DNA of 64,000 nucleotides from Betaproteobacteria bacterium (GTDB lineage Bacteria > Pseudomonadota > Gammaproteobacteria > Burkholderiales > Rhodocyclaceae), in NCBI GenBank assembly GCA_020621405.1, contig JAHRYN010000001.1:496001-560000 (forward strand), given 5' to 3'. The notes beneath the pieces were generated by a model. It ran no database searches, was not told where the DNA came from, and saw nothing but the letters and a program-made list of their open reading frames with translations. Positions 1 to 6,894 of this stretch are shown in pieces; within the stretch, counting starts at the first letter, position 1; each line of letters begins with the position of its first letter. The position numbers were made by a program, and so were the translations under genes.

Positions 1-518
1 CCAGATGCACTGCGTATCGGTACCAGCAGAGCACCTGGCACACGATTTTCCTCCCAGCGCCCGGCACCGTCCTGTTGCCAACGCGACCAGTTGCCGATCT
101 TCAGCCCATGTGAACCGACATTCTTCCGGGCCAGATAGCTGTGTCCGTGGTCGACGGGCTTGCCGTCGTTCCAGATCGCGTTCGCCTTGCGGCGGGCCTT
201 GTCGCGACGCTTCTTCTCGTCGGCCTCGCGCGCCTTCCGCTGCGCGTCGATACGGGCGCGATGCGCGGCCTCTTCTTCGGGTGTCAGCCGCCTGCCGATG
301 TCGGCCCGCCAGTTCTCCCAGCCCCGGCCGTCGCGATGGTTCTCGAAACCGCCAGCCGGCACGCCATCGAGGTGCAGCAGATAGGCACCATCGCCTTTGC
401 CGCGCGCCCCGCCATCAACGTCGCAGCGGTGCAAACAGCCATCTGCAACGATCTCGGCCGGCAGGATGAGCCCGCGCGTCGAAGCCGCAGATCGAAACTG
501 ATCGCAGGTATCGATCAT
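1..518 (-). CDS. Primase-like protein of an integrated element (N-terminal part, cut by window edge)
   Basis: The reading frame is open to the window edge, so only the N-terminal ~170 residues are present. It contains LHLDGVPAGGFENHRDG near residue 50, a Lys/Arg/Glu-rich helix (about 80-110), and HSYLARKNVGSHGLK (about 125-140). This pattern is typical of the N-terminal part of Toprim-type primases of phages, plasmids and P4-like satellites, which prime replication of the element; the Toprim and helicase parts would lie beyond the edge. The ATG at 518 overlaps the stop of the upstream small gene as TGATG, implying translational coupling; an ATG at 527 is an alternative start. Primase identity is by remembered family pattern, not a search. 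Confidence 0.8.
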   Translation of the reverse strand, partial: MIDTCDQFRSAASTRGLILPAEIVADGCLHRCDVDGGARGKGDGAYLLHLDGVPAGGFENHRDGRGWENWRADIGRRLTPEEEAAHRARIDAQRKAREADEKKRRDKARRKANAIWNDGKPVDHGHSYLARKNVGSHGLKIGNWSRWQQDGAGRWEENRVPGALLVPIRSAS

Positions 519-700
519 CAACGGCATCCGGAAAGCACGCCGCCTGCGACCGGATGCAACAGCACGACGTGCACGACAGCCGCGACCATGGCATCCGGGT
601 ACTTGCAGGCCGCTCGGGCCAGCGCATCGAGTGCTGAAGCAAAAACGCCGGGGGAGGTCAGGATTGCGCCGTACTGCGCGGCGGGATCCGGGTGCCTCAC
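518..700 (-). CDS. Small hypothetical protein (60 aa)
   Basis: Unrecognised 60-residue protein with a GTG start that overlaps the stop codon of the preceding gene by 3 bases, and a stop that overlaps the primase start. It is mostly Ala/Val-rich helix without clear membrane topology. The main support is its position in a chain of coupled minus-strand genes running from the AlpA-like regulator to the primase; such small fillers are common in satellite elements. No function is proposed. Confidence 0.5.
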   Translation of the reverse strand: MRHPDPAAQYGAILTSPGVFASALDALARAACKYPDAMVAAVVHVVLLHPVAGGVLSGCR

Positions 701-870
701 CGCTTGCGTCCGCTCTGTATGCGCTCCTGCTGCTTCACCAGCCTCTTCGCCTGGCGTCGCTGGGCTCGGCTTCCGATGCGTTCGATGTCACTCAGCGACA
801 CGAACTCACCGGCACGCCCGGGCGCGGAGAGCCCCATGTGTGAGCGCTTCGGATAGCCGTCGTGCGCCAT
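697..870 (-). CDS. Small basic hypothetical protein (57 aa)
   Basis: Unrecognised 57-residue protein. The N-terminus is Gly/Ser-rich and the C-terminal 25 residues are strongly basic and probably helical (RAQRRQAKRLVKQQER), which suggests nucleic-acid binding. Its ATG lies one base after the stop of the AlpA-like gene, and its stop overlaps the next GTG start, so it fits a tightly coupled operon. The basic tail is seen directly; DNA or RNA binding is inference. Confidence 0.6.
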   Translation of the reverse strand: MAHDGYPKRSHMGLSAPGRAGEFVSLSDIERIGSRAQRRQAKRLVKQQERIQSGRKR

Positions 871-871
871 G

Positions 872-1120
872 TCAGACCGCCCGCGCCTGAGCCATCTTGG
901 CCAGCGCACTCCGCACCTCGCCCACGTTCCAGCGCAGCATGCTGTGAGAATGGCGGATCGGGAGCGGGATGACACCCGCCTTCCAGCGGCGCTTCAGGGT
1001 TTCGTTCGAGCAGGACAGCAACGCGCACATGTCGCGCGGGCCGATCTGGGCGGAGTCGGGCAACTGATCGAAGTTGCGTGTAGCCGGAGAGACTTCCTGA
1101 GTAGCGATCTTTCTTGACAT
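872..1120 (-). CDS. AlpA-like helix-turn-helix regulator or excisionase
   Basis: 82-residue protein. Residues about 25-60 (IGPRDMCALLSCSNETLKR followed by WKAGVIPLP) have the MerR/AlpA winged-helix layout: a short helix-turn-helix, then a K/R-x-G-x-I-P wing. AlpA-type proteins act as excisionases or activators of integrase genes in P4-like elements and genomic islands. I chose the ATG at 1120 because a GAGGTG ribosome site sits 6-8 bases upstream; the GTG at 1129 overlaps that site. It heads the group of coupled genes leading to the primase. Confidence 0.75.
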   Translation of the reverse strand: MSRKIATQEVSPATRNFDQLPDSAQIGPRDMCALLSCSNETLKRRWKAGVIPLPIRHSHSMLRWNVGEVRSALAKMAQARAV

Positions 1121-1194
1121 GCAAAGCACCTCATTGAATGGGCTTGCACGTCATTTAGAAGTAAAGAAATTGCTCTGAAAACGTTCTGCGCAAA

Positions 1195-1710
1195 TTATTT
1201 ATTTTTTGACGGACGCCGACCGCTGTTTGCACGGTGCGCTCTCTTAGCAAGCGCATCGGGCTTGAGTTCTGCAACTTCCGCTTCAAGCTCGTCGATACGA
1301 CCCTGCAAGACCTGAATTTCCTTTAAGAGATCGTTCGCCACAGGGTTATCCGGGTAGGAAATCGGCACTTTGTTCTGAGGTGCTACTCCCTCAATTGACC
1401 ATCTGATAGCGAACGTGGAGGACACAGTCGTTGGAAGACCAGAAAAGCAACCGGCCCAGCCTTTCTGATCGCTAGCCCATGCAACCAAGTGTGGCAACTC
1501 GAACTTCCCGCTCGACGACATCTTCAGCAAGTTAGATTTCTTCACCAGCTTGCGGTGGTAGCTGATGCGGGAACGAACAACAGTCTCGTCATCACCGGTG
1601 CGCGATACGATGAGTGCGACCGCCTCTTTCAACGTGAGCTGAGCGAAGGCTTTGTGTTTTTTCATCCAATCATCCCGTAACCACCAGTAACCACCGCCAA
1701 AAGGGGCCAT
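1195..1710 (-). CDS. Hypothetical protein with C-terminal coiled coil and basic tail
   Basis: 171 residues, family not recognised. The N-terminal ~120 residues are mixed alpha/beta with a conspicuous GGGYWWLRDDW start. Residues about 125-150 form a short heptad-like coiled coil (LLKEIQVLQGRIDELEAEV), and the last 15 residues are very basic (RRPSKNK end). An internal ATG at 1665 is an alternative start. Three copies of the GTAACCA repeat fall in or at its 5' end, so the protein, or one encoded nearby, may bind that array; this is inference. Base composition is visibly lower in GC than the chromosomal genes to the right. Confidence 0.6.
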   Translation of the reverse strand: MAPFGGGYWWLRDDWMKKHKAFAQLTLKEAVALIVSRTGDDETVVRSRISYHRKLVKKSNLLKMSSSGKFELPHLVAWASDQKGWAGCFSGLPTTVSSTFAIRWSIEGVAPQNKVPISYPDNPVANDLLKEIQVLQGRIDELEAEVAELKPDALAKRAHRANSGRRPSKNK

Positions 1711-2000
1711 GGTTACAACCCTGTTGCCACGAAAGCCGCATAGATACTAGTGTTTACTAACTTGTAACCACAGTAACCAGTGTAACCACTGGTTTTCCCT
1801 CTCTTAGGTCCGCGTCGATTTTTCTCCGTTCGGGAATCACTGGCGAAAGTGAACTTTGCGTCGCTGACCTGAAGGTGTTCAAAATCGGTGGTTACGGCGG
1901 TTACAGTGGTTACATGAAAAATTAATTCAATAATTCATGGCGTTAGAAGCAGTACCTGTAACCACACCCCATCCCATGTAACCACTGAAGACATGGTTAC
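1677..2000. repeat. Cluster of twelve GTAACCA/TGGTTAC 7-mers (iteron-like array)
   Basis: GTAACCA occurs at 1677, 1687, 1764, 1773, 1782, 1958 and 1978. The reverse complement TGGTTAC occurs at 1710, 1889, 1907 and 1994, with a one-mismatch copy (CGGTTAC) at 1898. Three direct copies 9 bp apart (1764-1788) face three inverted copies 9 bp apart (1889-1913). An AT-rich stretch (about 1914-1937) lies just beyond. The phased spacing suggests a multi-subunit protein-binding site: a replication-origin iteron array or a large operator. It fills nearly all of the gene-free stretch 1711-2037. Confidence 0.85.
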
Positions 2001-2037
2001 AGGGGATTTCCCACCGTCGATGAAGGGACTTAAGGCG

Positions 2038-2370
2038 TCACGAAACAGGAGCGTTCGTGTCACCGCTGGGATAGTTAGACGGAAGCAACCAACCTTCGAT
2101 ACCACCAGCCATCTGTATCCCTCCAACCTTCTTGGCGCCAAAATCAGCCAGAAGGCCGATTCTTTCGAAGTTGCTACTCAGCCCCTCCAAAGCGATCCAG
2201 AGCCTCTCTTTCTCGGCAAGTGCATCTGGTTCATCTGTGCCGAGTTCGTAAGGATTTTGGGAATAGAAAATGATTCGGCCGGCCTGGTGCGCCAAGCACG
2301 CGATCCGTTCAAGCACGATGCGAACTTGCTCTGTTTCAAATTCTGAAAGCCCGCTTTGCTTGGTTCTCAT
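2038..2370 (-). CDS. Hypothetical protein (110 aa) of the integrated element
   Basis: Unrecognised 110-residue soluble protein, acidic and helical in its first two thirds and Gly-rich toward the end (GGIQMAGGIEGW). Its ATG overlaps the stop of the upstream gene as ATGA, so the two are probably translated as a pair. It ends about 40 bp before the first repeat of the iteron-like array. No enzymatic motif or membrane segment is visible. Confidence 0.55.
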   Translation of the reverse strand: MRTKQSGLSEFETEQVRIVLERIACLAHQAGRIIFYSQNPYELGTDEPDALAEKERLWIALEGLSSNFERIGLLADFGAKKVGGIQMAGGIEGWLLPSNYPSGDTNAPVS

Positions 2371-2699
2371 GCCGCACCCCCTGCCTGGGTACGTTGTTGG
2401 TTCCTGCCTTGGTTGTTGATGCTGATAGAACGCAGAACTGCGCGAGACATATCAATCAACCGAATCGTTTGGTTGACGTTTACCGCGTCCTCGCCCGAAA
2501 CGCCCTGCAAGGTGGTATTCATGAATACGAACGCGTCATCCAGCATCATCGCGACTTCGCTCAGGGCGTCTTCGACAGGTACCCCGGGTTTGACTTGGAA
2601 GAGATTCATTCCTTGCATACCACACTCATAAAATGGCTCGGCTCGATCAAGCCGAAAAGCGGCGTCGCTCGGGTCAACGGTAGTATTGGCAGTAGCCAT
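2367..2699 (-). CDS. DUF3077-like small protein
   Basis: 110 residues preceded by an excellent ribosome site (GGAGGTAAGGA, 4 bases before ATG). The middle (LFQVKPGVPVEDALSEVAMML) resembles the pattern of the DUF3077-type proteins found in pseudomonads and mobile elements: a short strand, a G-[IV]-P-x-E-D-A-L motif, then two helices. Function of that family is unknown. The family call is from memory of the pattern and is tentative. It is the first gene after the integrase in transcription order and is coupled to the following gene. Confidence 0.6.
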   Translation of the reverse strand: MATANTTVDPSDAAFRLDRAEPFYECGMQGMNLFQVKPGVPVEDALSEVAMMLDDAFVFMNTTLQGVSGEDAVNVNQTIRLIDMSRAVLRSISINNQGRNQQRTQAGGAA

Positions 2700-2799
2700 G
2701 GGTCCTTACCTCCAATCAAGTGCTGCATGGTCAGGGGTCGCAGGTGCTCCAACACCAGCGGCCCCGTTCTTGCCGGCAACCGGCCGGTGCGGTTGAAAC

Positions 2800-4068
2800 T
2801 CACGTTACCTTCGCGGTCTGAATGACGACGCCAGGCGCCGTACGCGGCGCTTTTCCCCTCGCCAGGGATACGACTTTTGCCGCCTTGCGCATCTTGTCCA
2901 ACTCGTCGGCCCACCACTTGGAAAGCTCTCGCCGCTCGCGCAGGTAGCTGGCGCGGTTGTAGGCGGCGCGCACTGCGTTCCGTTCTGAATGGGCAAGCGC
3001 AGCTTCGATCACGTCAGGCCTGAAGTGTCCGGCGTCGTTCGCCATGGTGCTGAACAGCGCGCGAAAGCCGTGCGGAACGATGCGATAGGCCGGCCAGACG
3101 GCCTTCAGCGCCTTGGTACACGTCATTTCGCTGATTGACTTCGAATGGTCGGCCATGCCCGGGAAGAGCAGTTTGGAATGTCCGGTCATCGGCGTCAGCT
3201 CATCAAGCAGCGCCAGCGCCTGAGCGGTGAGTGGAACAACGTGATCAACCCGCGCCTTCATTCGTTCAGCGGGTATCCGCCACAGCTTCTCTTCGCGGTC
3301 GAACTCGGCCCAGCTCGCGCCCCGCGCCTCACCCGGGCGCGTCGCCGTGAGTATCTGGAGCAGCAAGCAAAGGCGCGTTTCCGGGCGCCCCGGATAGTCG
3401 GCAAGCGCGCGAAGAAAGGCACCGACATCAGCGCGATTTTCAAGCGTCGGAAAACTCGTTGCCTTCCGCGTCTTGAGCACATCGGAGTTGATCGGATCTA
3501 ACGGATTGGCGCCGATGAATCGCCCGGTCGCAATGGCAAAGTCCATTGCGCCGCGCAGGTCGCTGCGCAGCTTCTCCACCATGCGAAGCGCATTGCGGGC
3601 TTCGACACGACGCAAAACCGCCAGGATGAGCGGAGGGGTGATGTCGGCAATCGGCAGCGCTCCAAGCACCGGCAAGGCATTGCAGCGCAGATTGGATTCG
3701 ATGCGCGCCCAGGTTGAAGGTGTGACCTTCGCCCGCTTCACATCAAGGTACTCGGACACCAGATCGGCGAACGTGTCGCCTGCCCGCGCCAGTTCATTGG
3801 CTCGAGCAAGTCGCCTCTTCAGCGCCGGATTACGGCCGGCATCAAGGTCGACACGTACATCGCGCGCTCGCTGACGCGCTTCGGCCAAGGTGACATCGGG
3901 GTAACGCCCAAAAGCAAGCTCCCCCCACTTGCCCGTCAGCTTGTACTTCATCTTCCAAAGCTTGCGCCCCTTCGGGGTCACGATCAGGAAGAGGCCGTTG
4001 CCGTCGTAAAGCTTGTACTGCCGGTCACGCGGCAAAGCGTTGCGGATAGAAGCGTCGTTGAGGGGCAT
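2800..4068 (-). CDS. P4-type tyrosine-recombinase integrase
   Basis: 422-residue site-specific recombinase that would integrate and excise the element at the adjacent tRNA-Cys. The N-terminal DUF4102-type arm-binding domain (about 1-85, YDGNGLFLIVTPKGRK) is followed by a core-binding domain and a catalytic domain. The catalytic set is visible: Arg near 244 (ATRPGEAR), His and Arg near 333/336 (HGFR), His near 360 (LAHSE) and Tyr near 370 (AYNR). I prefer the ATG at 4068 over an in-frame GTG at 4086; neither has a clear ribosome site. The 5' end faces tRNA-Cys, the usual arrangement for P4-type integrases. It appears intact. Confidence 0.95.
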   Translation of the reverse strand: MPLNDASIRNALPRDRQYKLYDGNGLFLIVTPKGRKLWKMKYKLTGKWGELAFGRYPDVTLAEARQRARDVRVDLDAGRNPALKRRLARANELARAGDTFADLVSEYLDVKRAKVTPSTWARIESNLRCNALPVLGALPIADITPPLILAVLRRVEARNALRMVEKLRSDLRGAMDFAIATGRFIGANPLDPINSDVLKTRKATSFPTLENRADVGAFLRALADYPGRPETRLCLLLQILTATRPGEARGASWAEFDREEKLWRIPAERMKARVDHVVPLTAQALALLDELTPMTGHSKLLFPGMADHSKSISEMTCTKALKAVWPAYRIVPHGFRALFSTMANDAGHFRPDVIEAALAHSERNAVRAAYNRASYLRERRELSKWWADELDKMRKAAKVVSLARGKAPRTAPGVVIQTAKVT

Positions 4069-4070
4069 GG

Positions 4071-4120
4071 GTAGGGGTGTAAGCACATCGGCATGAACAC
4101 GCCCCTACTCTAACCCCTAC
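4071..4120. promoter_or_regulatory. GTAGGGG/CCCCTAC repeats upstream of the integrase
   Basis: One GTAGGGG copy (4071-4077) faces two CCCCTAC copies (4102-4108 and 4114-4120; the direct copies are 12 bp apart). They cover the region just upstream of the integrase start, between it and the tRNA-Cys terminator. They could be integrase arm sites or an autoregulatory operator; the sequence alone does not distinguish these. Confidence 0.45.
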
Positions 4121-4194
4121 TTGGCGTGACTTGCAACGCACCCAGTTGCGCACTCTTGAGCACTTGAAAACAGGGCAAGTCGTTGAAAAGACGT

Positions 4195-4221
4195 AAAAAA
4201 ACCCGCATGTGCGCGGGTTTT
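4195..4221 (-). terminator. Intrinsic terminator after tRNA-Cys
   Basis: On the minus strand, a 9-bp stem (AAAACCCGC paired with GCGGGTTTT, loop 4207-4212) runs into a tract of seven T. It lies 11 bases beyond the 3' end of tRNA-Cys and separates the tRNA unit from the integrase region. Confidence 0.85.
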
Positions 4222-4232
4222 AGTACTAAATC

Positions 4233-4306
4233 TGGAGGCGAGGGTCGGAATCGAACCGGCGTCCACGGCTTTGCAGGCCGCTGCATGACCACTCTGCCAC
4301 CTCGCC
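4233..4306 (-). tRNA. tRNA-Cys(GCA)
   Basis: 74-nt cloverleaf with encoded CCA. The acceptor stem GGCGAGG pairs with CCTCGCC, the anticodon loop is CTGCAAA with anticodon GCA, and the T-loop GGTTCGATTCC is standard. It follows tRNA-Gly on the same strand. Its 3' end is the likely attachment site of the element carrying the integrase at 2800-4068; the second attachment copy would be left of the window. Confidence 0.95.
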
Positions 4307-4339
4307 GGTGGTGCAACCGATGCAGCCGGTTGCTTAAGT

Positions 4340-4366
4340 AAAAAGGGGAAGCGGAGCTTCCCCTTT
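4340..4366 (-). terminator. Hairpin between tRNA-Gly and tRNA-Cys
   Basis: Perfect 11-bp inverted repeat (AAAGGGGAAGC, 3-base loop, GCTTCCCCTTT) followed on the minus strand by five T. By form it is an intrinsic terminator, yet it sits between two tRNA genes with no visible promoter of its own for tRNA-Cys. It may be leaky or act in tRNA processing. Confidence 0.75.
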
Positions 4367-4374
4367 CTGAATCT

Positions 4375-4450
4375 TGGAGCGGGAAACGAGGCTCGAACTC
4401 GCGACCTCAACCTTGGCAAGGTTGCGCTCTACCAACTGAGCTATTCCCGC
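4375..4450 (-). tRNA. tRNA-Gly(GCC)
   Basis: 76-nt cloverleaf with encoded CCA. The acceptor stem is GCGGGAA/TTCCCGC, the anticodon loop TTGCCAA carries GCC, and the T-arm contains GTTCGAGCC. It is transcribed from a near-consensus promoter immediately upstream. The order uvrC-pgsA-tRNA-Gly-tRNA-Cys matches the E. coli uvrC-pgsA-glyW-cysT order. Confidence 0.96.
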
Positions 4451-4463
4451 AAGACAGGCGCGC

Positions 4464-4491
4464 ATTATAGGGCCGGGAGAAAACCTGTCAA
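4464..4491 (-). promoter_or_regulatory. Sigma-70 promoter of the tRNA-Gly/tRNA-Cys unit
   Basis: On the minus strand, perfect TTGACA (4491-4486) and TATAAT (4469-4464) are separated by 16 bp, placing the start about 7 bases before mature tRNA-Gly. A GC-rich stretch (GCGCGCC) follows the -10, like the discriminator of stringently controlled stable-RNA promoters. Confidence 0.9.
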
Positions 4492-4520
4492 TACTCGGCA
4501 GCAAGATTTTTGCGCCCTGC

Positions 4521-5093
4521 TCAGACCTGCTTGCGCTCGCGCAGTTCGGGCCATGCCCGGCGCATGTAATACACCATCGACCAGATGGTCAGCACCGCTG
4601 CAATCCAGATCAGTCCGCGGCCGATGTCGTGGATGTCGAGCCCGGCAACTGGCTCGTTGTACAGCAGCATCGGAATGGCGGTCATCTGCGCGCTGGTCTT
4701 CACCTTGCCTATCATCGACACGGCCACGCTGCGCGACGCACCGACCTTGGCCATCCATTCGCGCAGTGCCGAGATGGTGATTTCGCGGCCGATGATGATG
4801 AAGGCGACCACCGTGCTGGTGCGATCGAGCTCGACCAGCATGATCAGCGCCGCCGCCACCATCAGCTTGTCGGCGACCGGATCGAGGAAGGCGCCGAAGG
4901 CCGAGGTCTGGTTCAGCGAGCGCGCCAGATAGCCGTCGAGCCAGTCGGTGACCGCCGCGACGACGAACACCACGGTCGCGGTGAGGTTCTTGTCGGCAAT
5001 CGCCAGCGTGCTGTCGGGCAGGAAGAACACACCGACGAACAGGGGGATGAGCAGGATGCGCGCCCAGGTGAGCGCCGTTGGCAAGGTGAACAT
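4521..5093 (-). CDS. pgsA: CDP-diacylglycerol-glycerol-3-phosphate 3-phosphatidyltransferase
   Basis: 190-residue inner-membrane enzyme that makes phosphatidylglycerol phosphate from CDP-diacylglycerol and glycerol-3-phosphate, the committed step to phosphatidylglycerol and cardiolipin. The CDP-alcohol phosphotransferase signature is complete (DGYLAR, then GAFLDPVADK), and several hydrophobic helices are evident. I chose the ATG at 5093, five bases after the uvrC stop, because MFTLPTALTWARI is the usual family N-terminus. It is probably cotranscribed with uvrC, as in E. coli. Confidence 0.95.
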   Translation of the reverse strand: MFTLPTALTWARILLIPLFVGVFFLPDSTLAIADKNLTATVVFVVAAVTDWLDGYLARSLNQTSAFGAFLDPVADKLMVAAALIMLVELDRTSTVVAFIIIGREITISALREWMAKVGASRSVAVSMIGKVKTSAQMTAIPMLLYNEPVAGLDIHDIGRGLIWIAAVLTIWSMVYYMRRAWPELRERKQV

Positions 5094-5098
5094 GTCGG

Positions 5099-6880
5099 CT
5101 AGTTTAACTGCCGCTGTATCTGTTCGGCGAGCGTGCGGCTGATGCCTTCGACCCGGCACAGGTCCTCGACCGTGGCATTGCGCACACCAGACAGTCCGCC
5201 GAAGGCGGTGAGCAGGCGCTTGCGCCGCGCCGGGCCGATGCCCGGGATGTCTTCCAGCGTCGACGCCAGCCGCTTCTTCGCGCGCTTTGCCCGATGGCCG
5301 GCGATCGCAAAGCGATGCGCCTCGTCACGGATTTCGGCGATCAGGTGCAGTGCCGGATGGTCCGGTCCGAGCACCAGCCCATCGGCCACGCCGGGGCGGA
5401 TCAGCTCTTCCGCCCCCATCTTGCGCTCGACGCCCTTGGCCACGCCGACCAGCGGCAGGTCGAGCCCGAGTTCGGCCATCACCTCGACCGCGACGCCGAG
5501 CTGGCCGCGGCCACCGTCGATCAGTACCAGGTCGGGCCGCGCGCCCTCGCCGGTCGCCACCTTCTCGTAGCGGCGCGTCAGCACCTGACGCATCGCCGCG
5601 TAGTCGTCGCCCGGCGTGATGCCGTCTATGTTGTAGCGCCGGTACTCGCCATTGCGCATGGCGCCGTTGGCCCACACCACACAGGAGGCCACCGTGGCTT
5701 CGCCCATGGTGTGGCTGATGTCGAAGCATTCGATGCGCTCGGGCGCGACTTCGAGCGCCAGCGCCTCGACCAGCGCGCGCACCCGGTGCGTGGCGCGCGC
5801 ACCGGCGTCGAGCTTCACGCGCAGCGCGATTTCGGCGTTCTTCAGCGCCATTTCGGTCCATGCCCGCTCGCGCTCGTTGCGCGCCAGCGCCAGCGTGGCG
5901 CCAGGCACCGGCTGTTCGAACTCGTCTTCCGGCAGCAGATTGACCACCACGCGCTTCGACGCCGACTGGTTGGCGTAGTGCTGCACGACGAAAGCGAACA
6001 GCATGTCGGCCTCGCTGCCCTGCCCGGCCGCCGGAAAGTGCGCGTGATCGCCCAGATGGCGGCCACCGCGCACCATGGCGTGATTGACGCAGGCGGCGCC
6101 GTCGCGCTCGACCGCAACCACGATGTCCAGATCCTCGTCGCGCGCACTGTCGGCGTACTGCTTGTGCAGCACGCTGCTCAAGGCCCTGATCTGGTCGCGC
6201 ACCTGCGCCGCCTTCTCGAAGGCCAGCGCCTCGGCCGCCGCGTGCATCTGCTCGGACAGCCGGTCGATCACCTCGCTGTGCCGGCCGTTCAGAAACAGGC
6301 TGGCCAGGCGCACGTCCTCGTCGTACTGCTCTTTCGACACCAGCCCGACGCACGGCGCCGAACAGCGGTGGATCTGGTGCAGCAGGCAGGGCCGCGAACG
6401 GTTGGCGAACACGCTGTTCTCGCAGGTGCGCAGCAGGAAGGCGCGCTGCACCAGCTGTATCGTTTCACGCACCGCCCACACGCTGGGCAGCGGCCCGAAG
6501 TAGCGCGCGTCGCGCCCGACCGTGCCGCGGAAGAAGCCGATGCGCGGATAGCTGTCGTGCGTGAGCTTGATGTAGGGGTAGGACTTGTCGTCCCGGAACA
6601 GGATGTTGTACTTCGGCCGCAGGCTCTTGATCAGGTTGTTTTCGAGTATCAGAGCCTCGGCCTCGGAGCGCACGACCGTGGTGTCGACGCGCCGCACCTG
6701 CGCCACCATCATGCCGATGCGCGGACTCGACGCGGTGCGCTGGAAGTACGACGACACGCGACGCTTGAGGTTTTTCGCCTTGCCGACGTAGAGCACCTCC
6801 TCGTCGGCGCCGATCATGCGATAGACGCCCGGCTCCTCGGTCAGCGTCGGCAGATAGGCTTTGGCGTCGAAGCTGCTCAT
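5099..6880 (-). CDS. uvrC: Excinuclease ABC subunit C
   Basis: 593-residue nuclease that makes both incisions in UvrABC nucleotide-excision repair. The GIY-YIG nuclease domain is at the N-terminus (GVYRM at 18-22, YVGKAKNLKRR at 31-41), a UVR motif for UvrB contact lies near 200-235 (AAEALAFEKAAQVRD), then the RNase H-like second nuclease, and two helix-hairpin-helix motifs at the C-terminus (EDIPGIGPARRKRLL and VEGISRTLAEQI). Length is typical. The frame extends upstream into nagZ, but homologous sequence starts at the ATG at 6880. It lies 14 bp after nagZ. Confidence 0.96.
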   Translation of the reverse strand: MSSFDAKAYLPTLTEEPGVYRMIGADEEVLYVGKAKNLKRRVSSYFQRTASSPRIGMMVAQVRRVDTTVVRSEAEALILENNLIKSLRPKYNILFRDDKSYPYIKLTHDSYPRIGFFRGTVGRDARYFGPLPSVWAVRETIQLVQRAFLLRTCENSVFANRSRPCLLHQIHRCSAPCVGLVSKEQYDEDVRLASLFLNGRHSEVIDRLSEQMHAAAEALAFEKAAQVRDQIRALSSVLHKQYADSARDEDLDIVVAVERDGAACVNHAMVRGGRHLGDHAHFPAAGQGSEADMLFAFVVQHYANQSASKRVVVNLLPEDEFEQPVPGATLALARNERERAWTEMALKNAEIALRVKLDAGARATHRVRALVEALALEVAPERIECFDISHTMGEATVASCVVWANGAMRNGEYRRYNIDGITPGDDYAAMRQVLTRRYEKVATGEGARPDLVLIDGGRGQLGVAVEVMAELGLDLPLVGVAKGVERKMGAEELIRPGVADGLVLGPDHPALHLIAEIRDEAHRFAIAGHRAKRAKKRLASTLEDIPGIGPARRKRLLTAFGGLSGVRNATVEDLCRVEGISRTLAEQIQRQLN

Positions 6881-6894
6881 CACACTGCGCGTAC

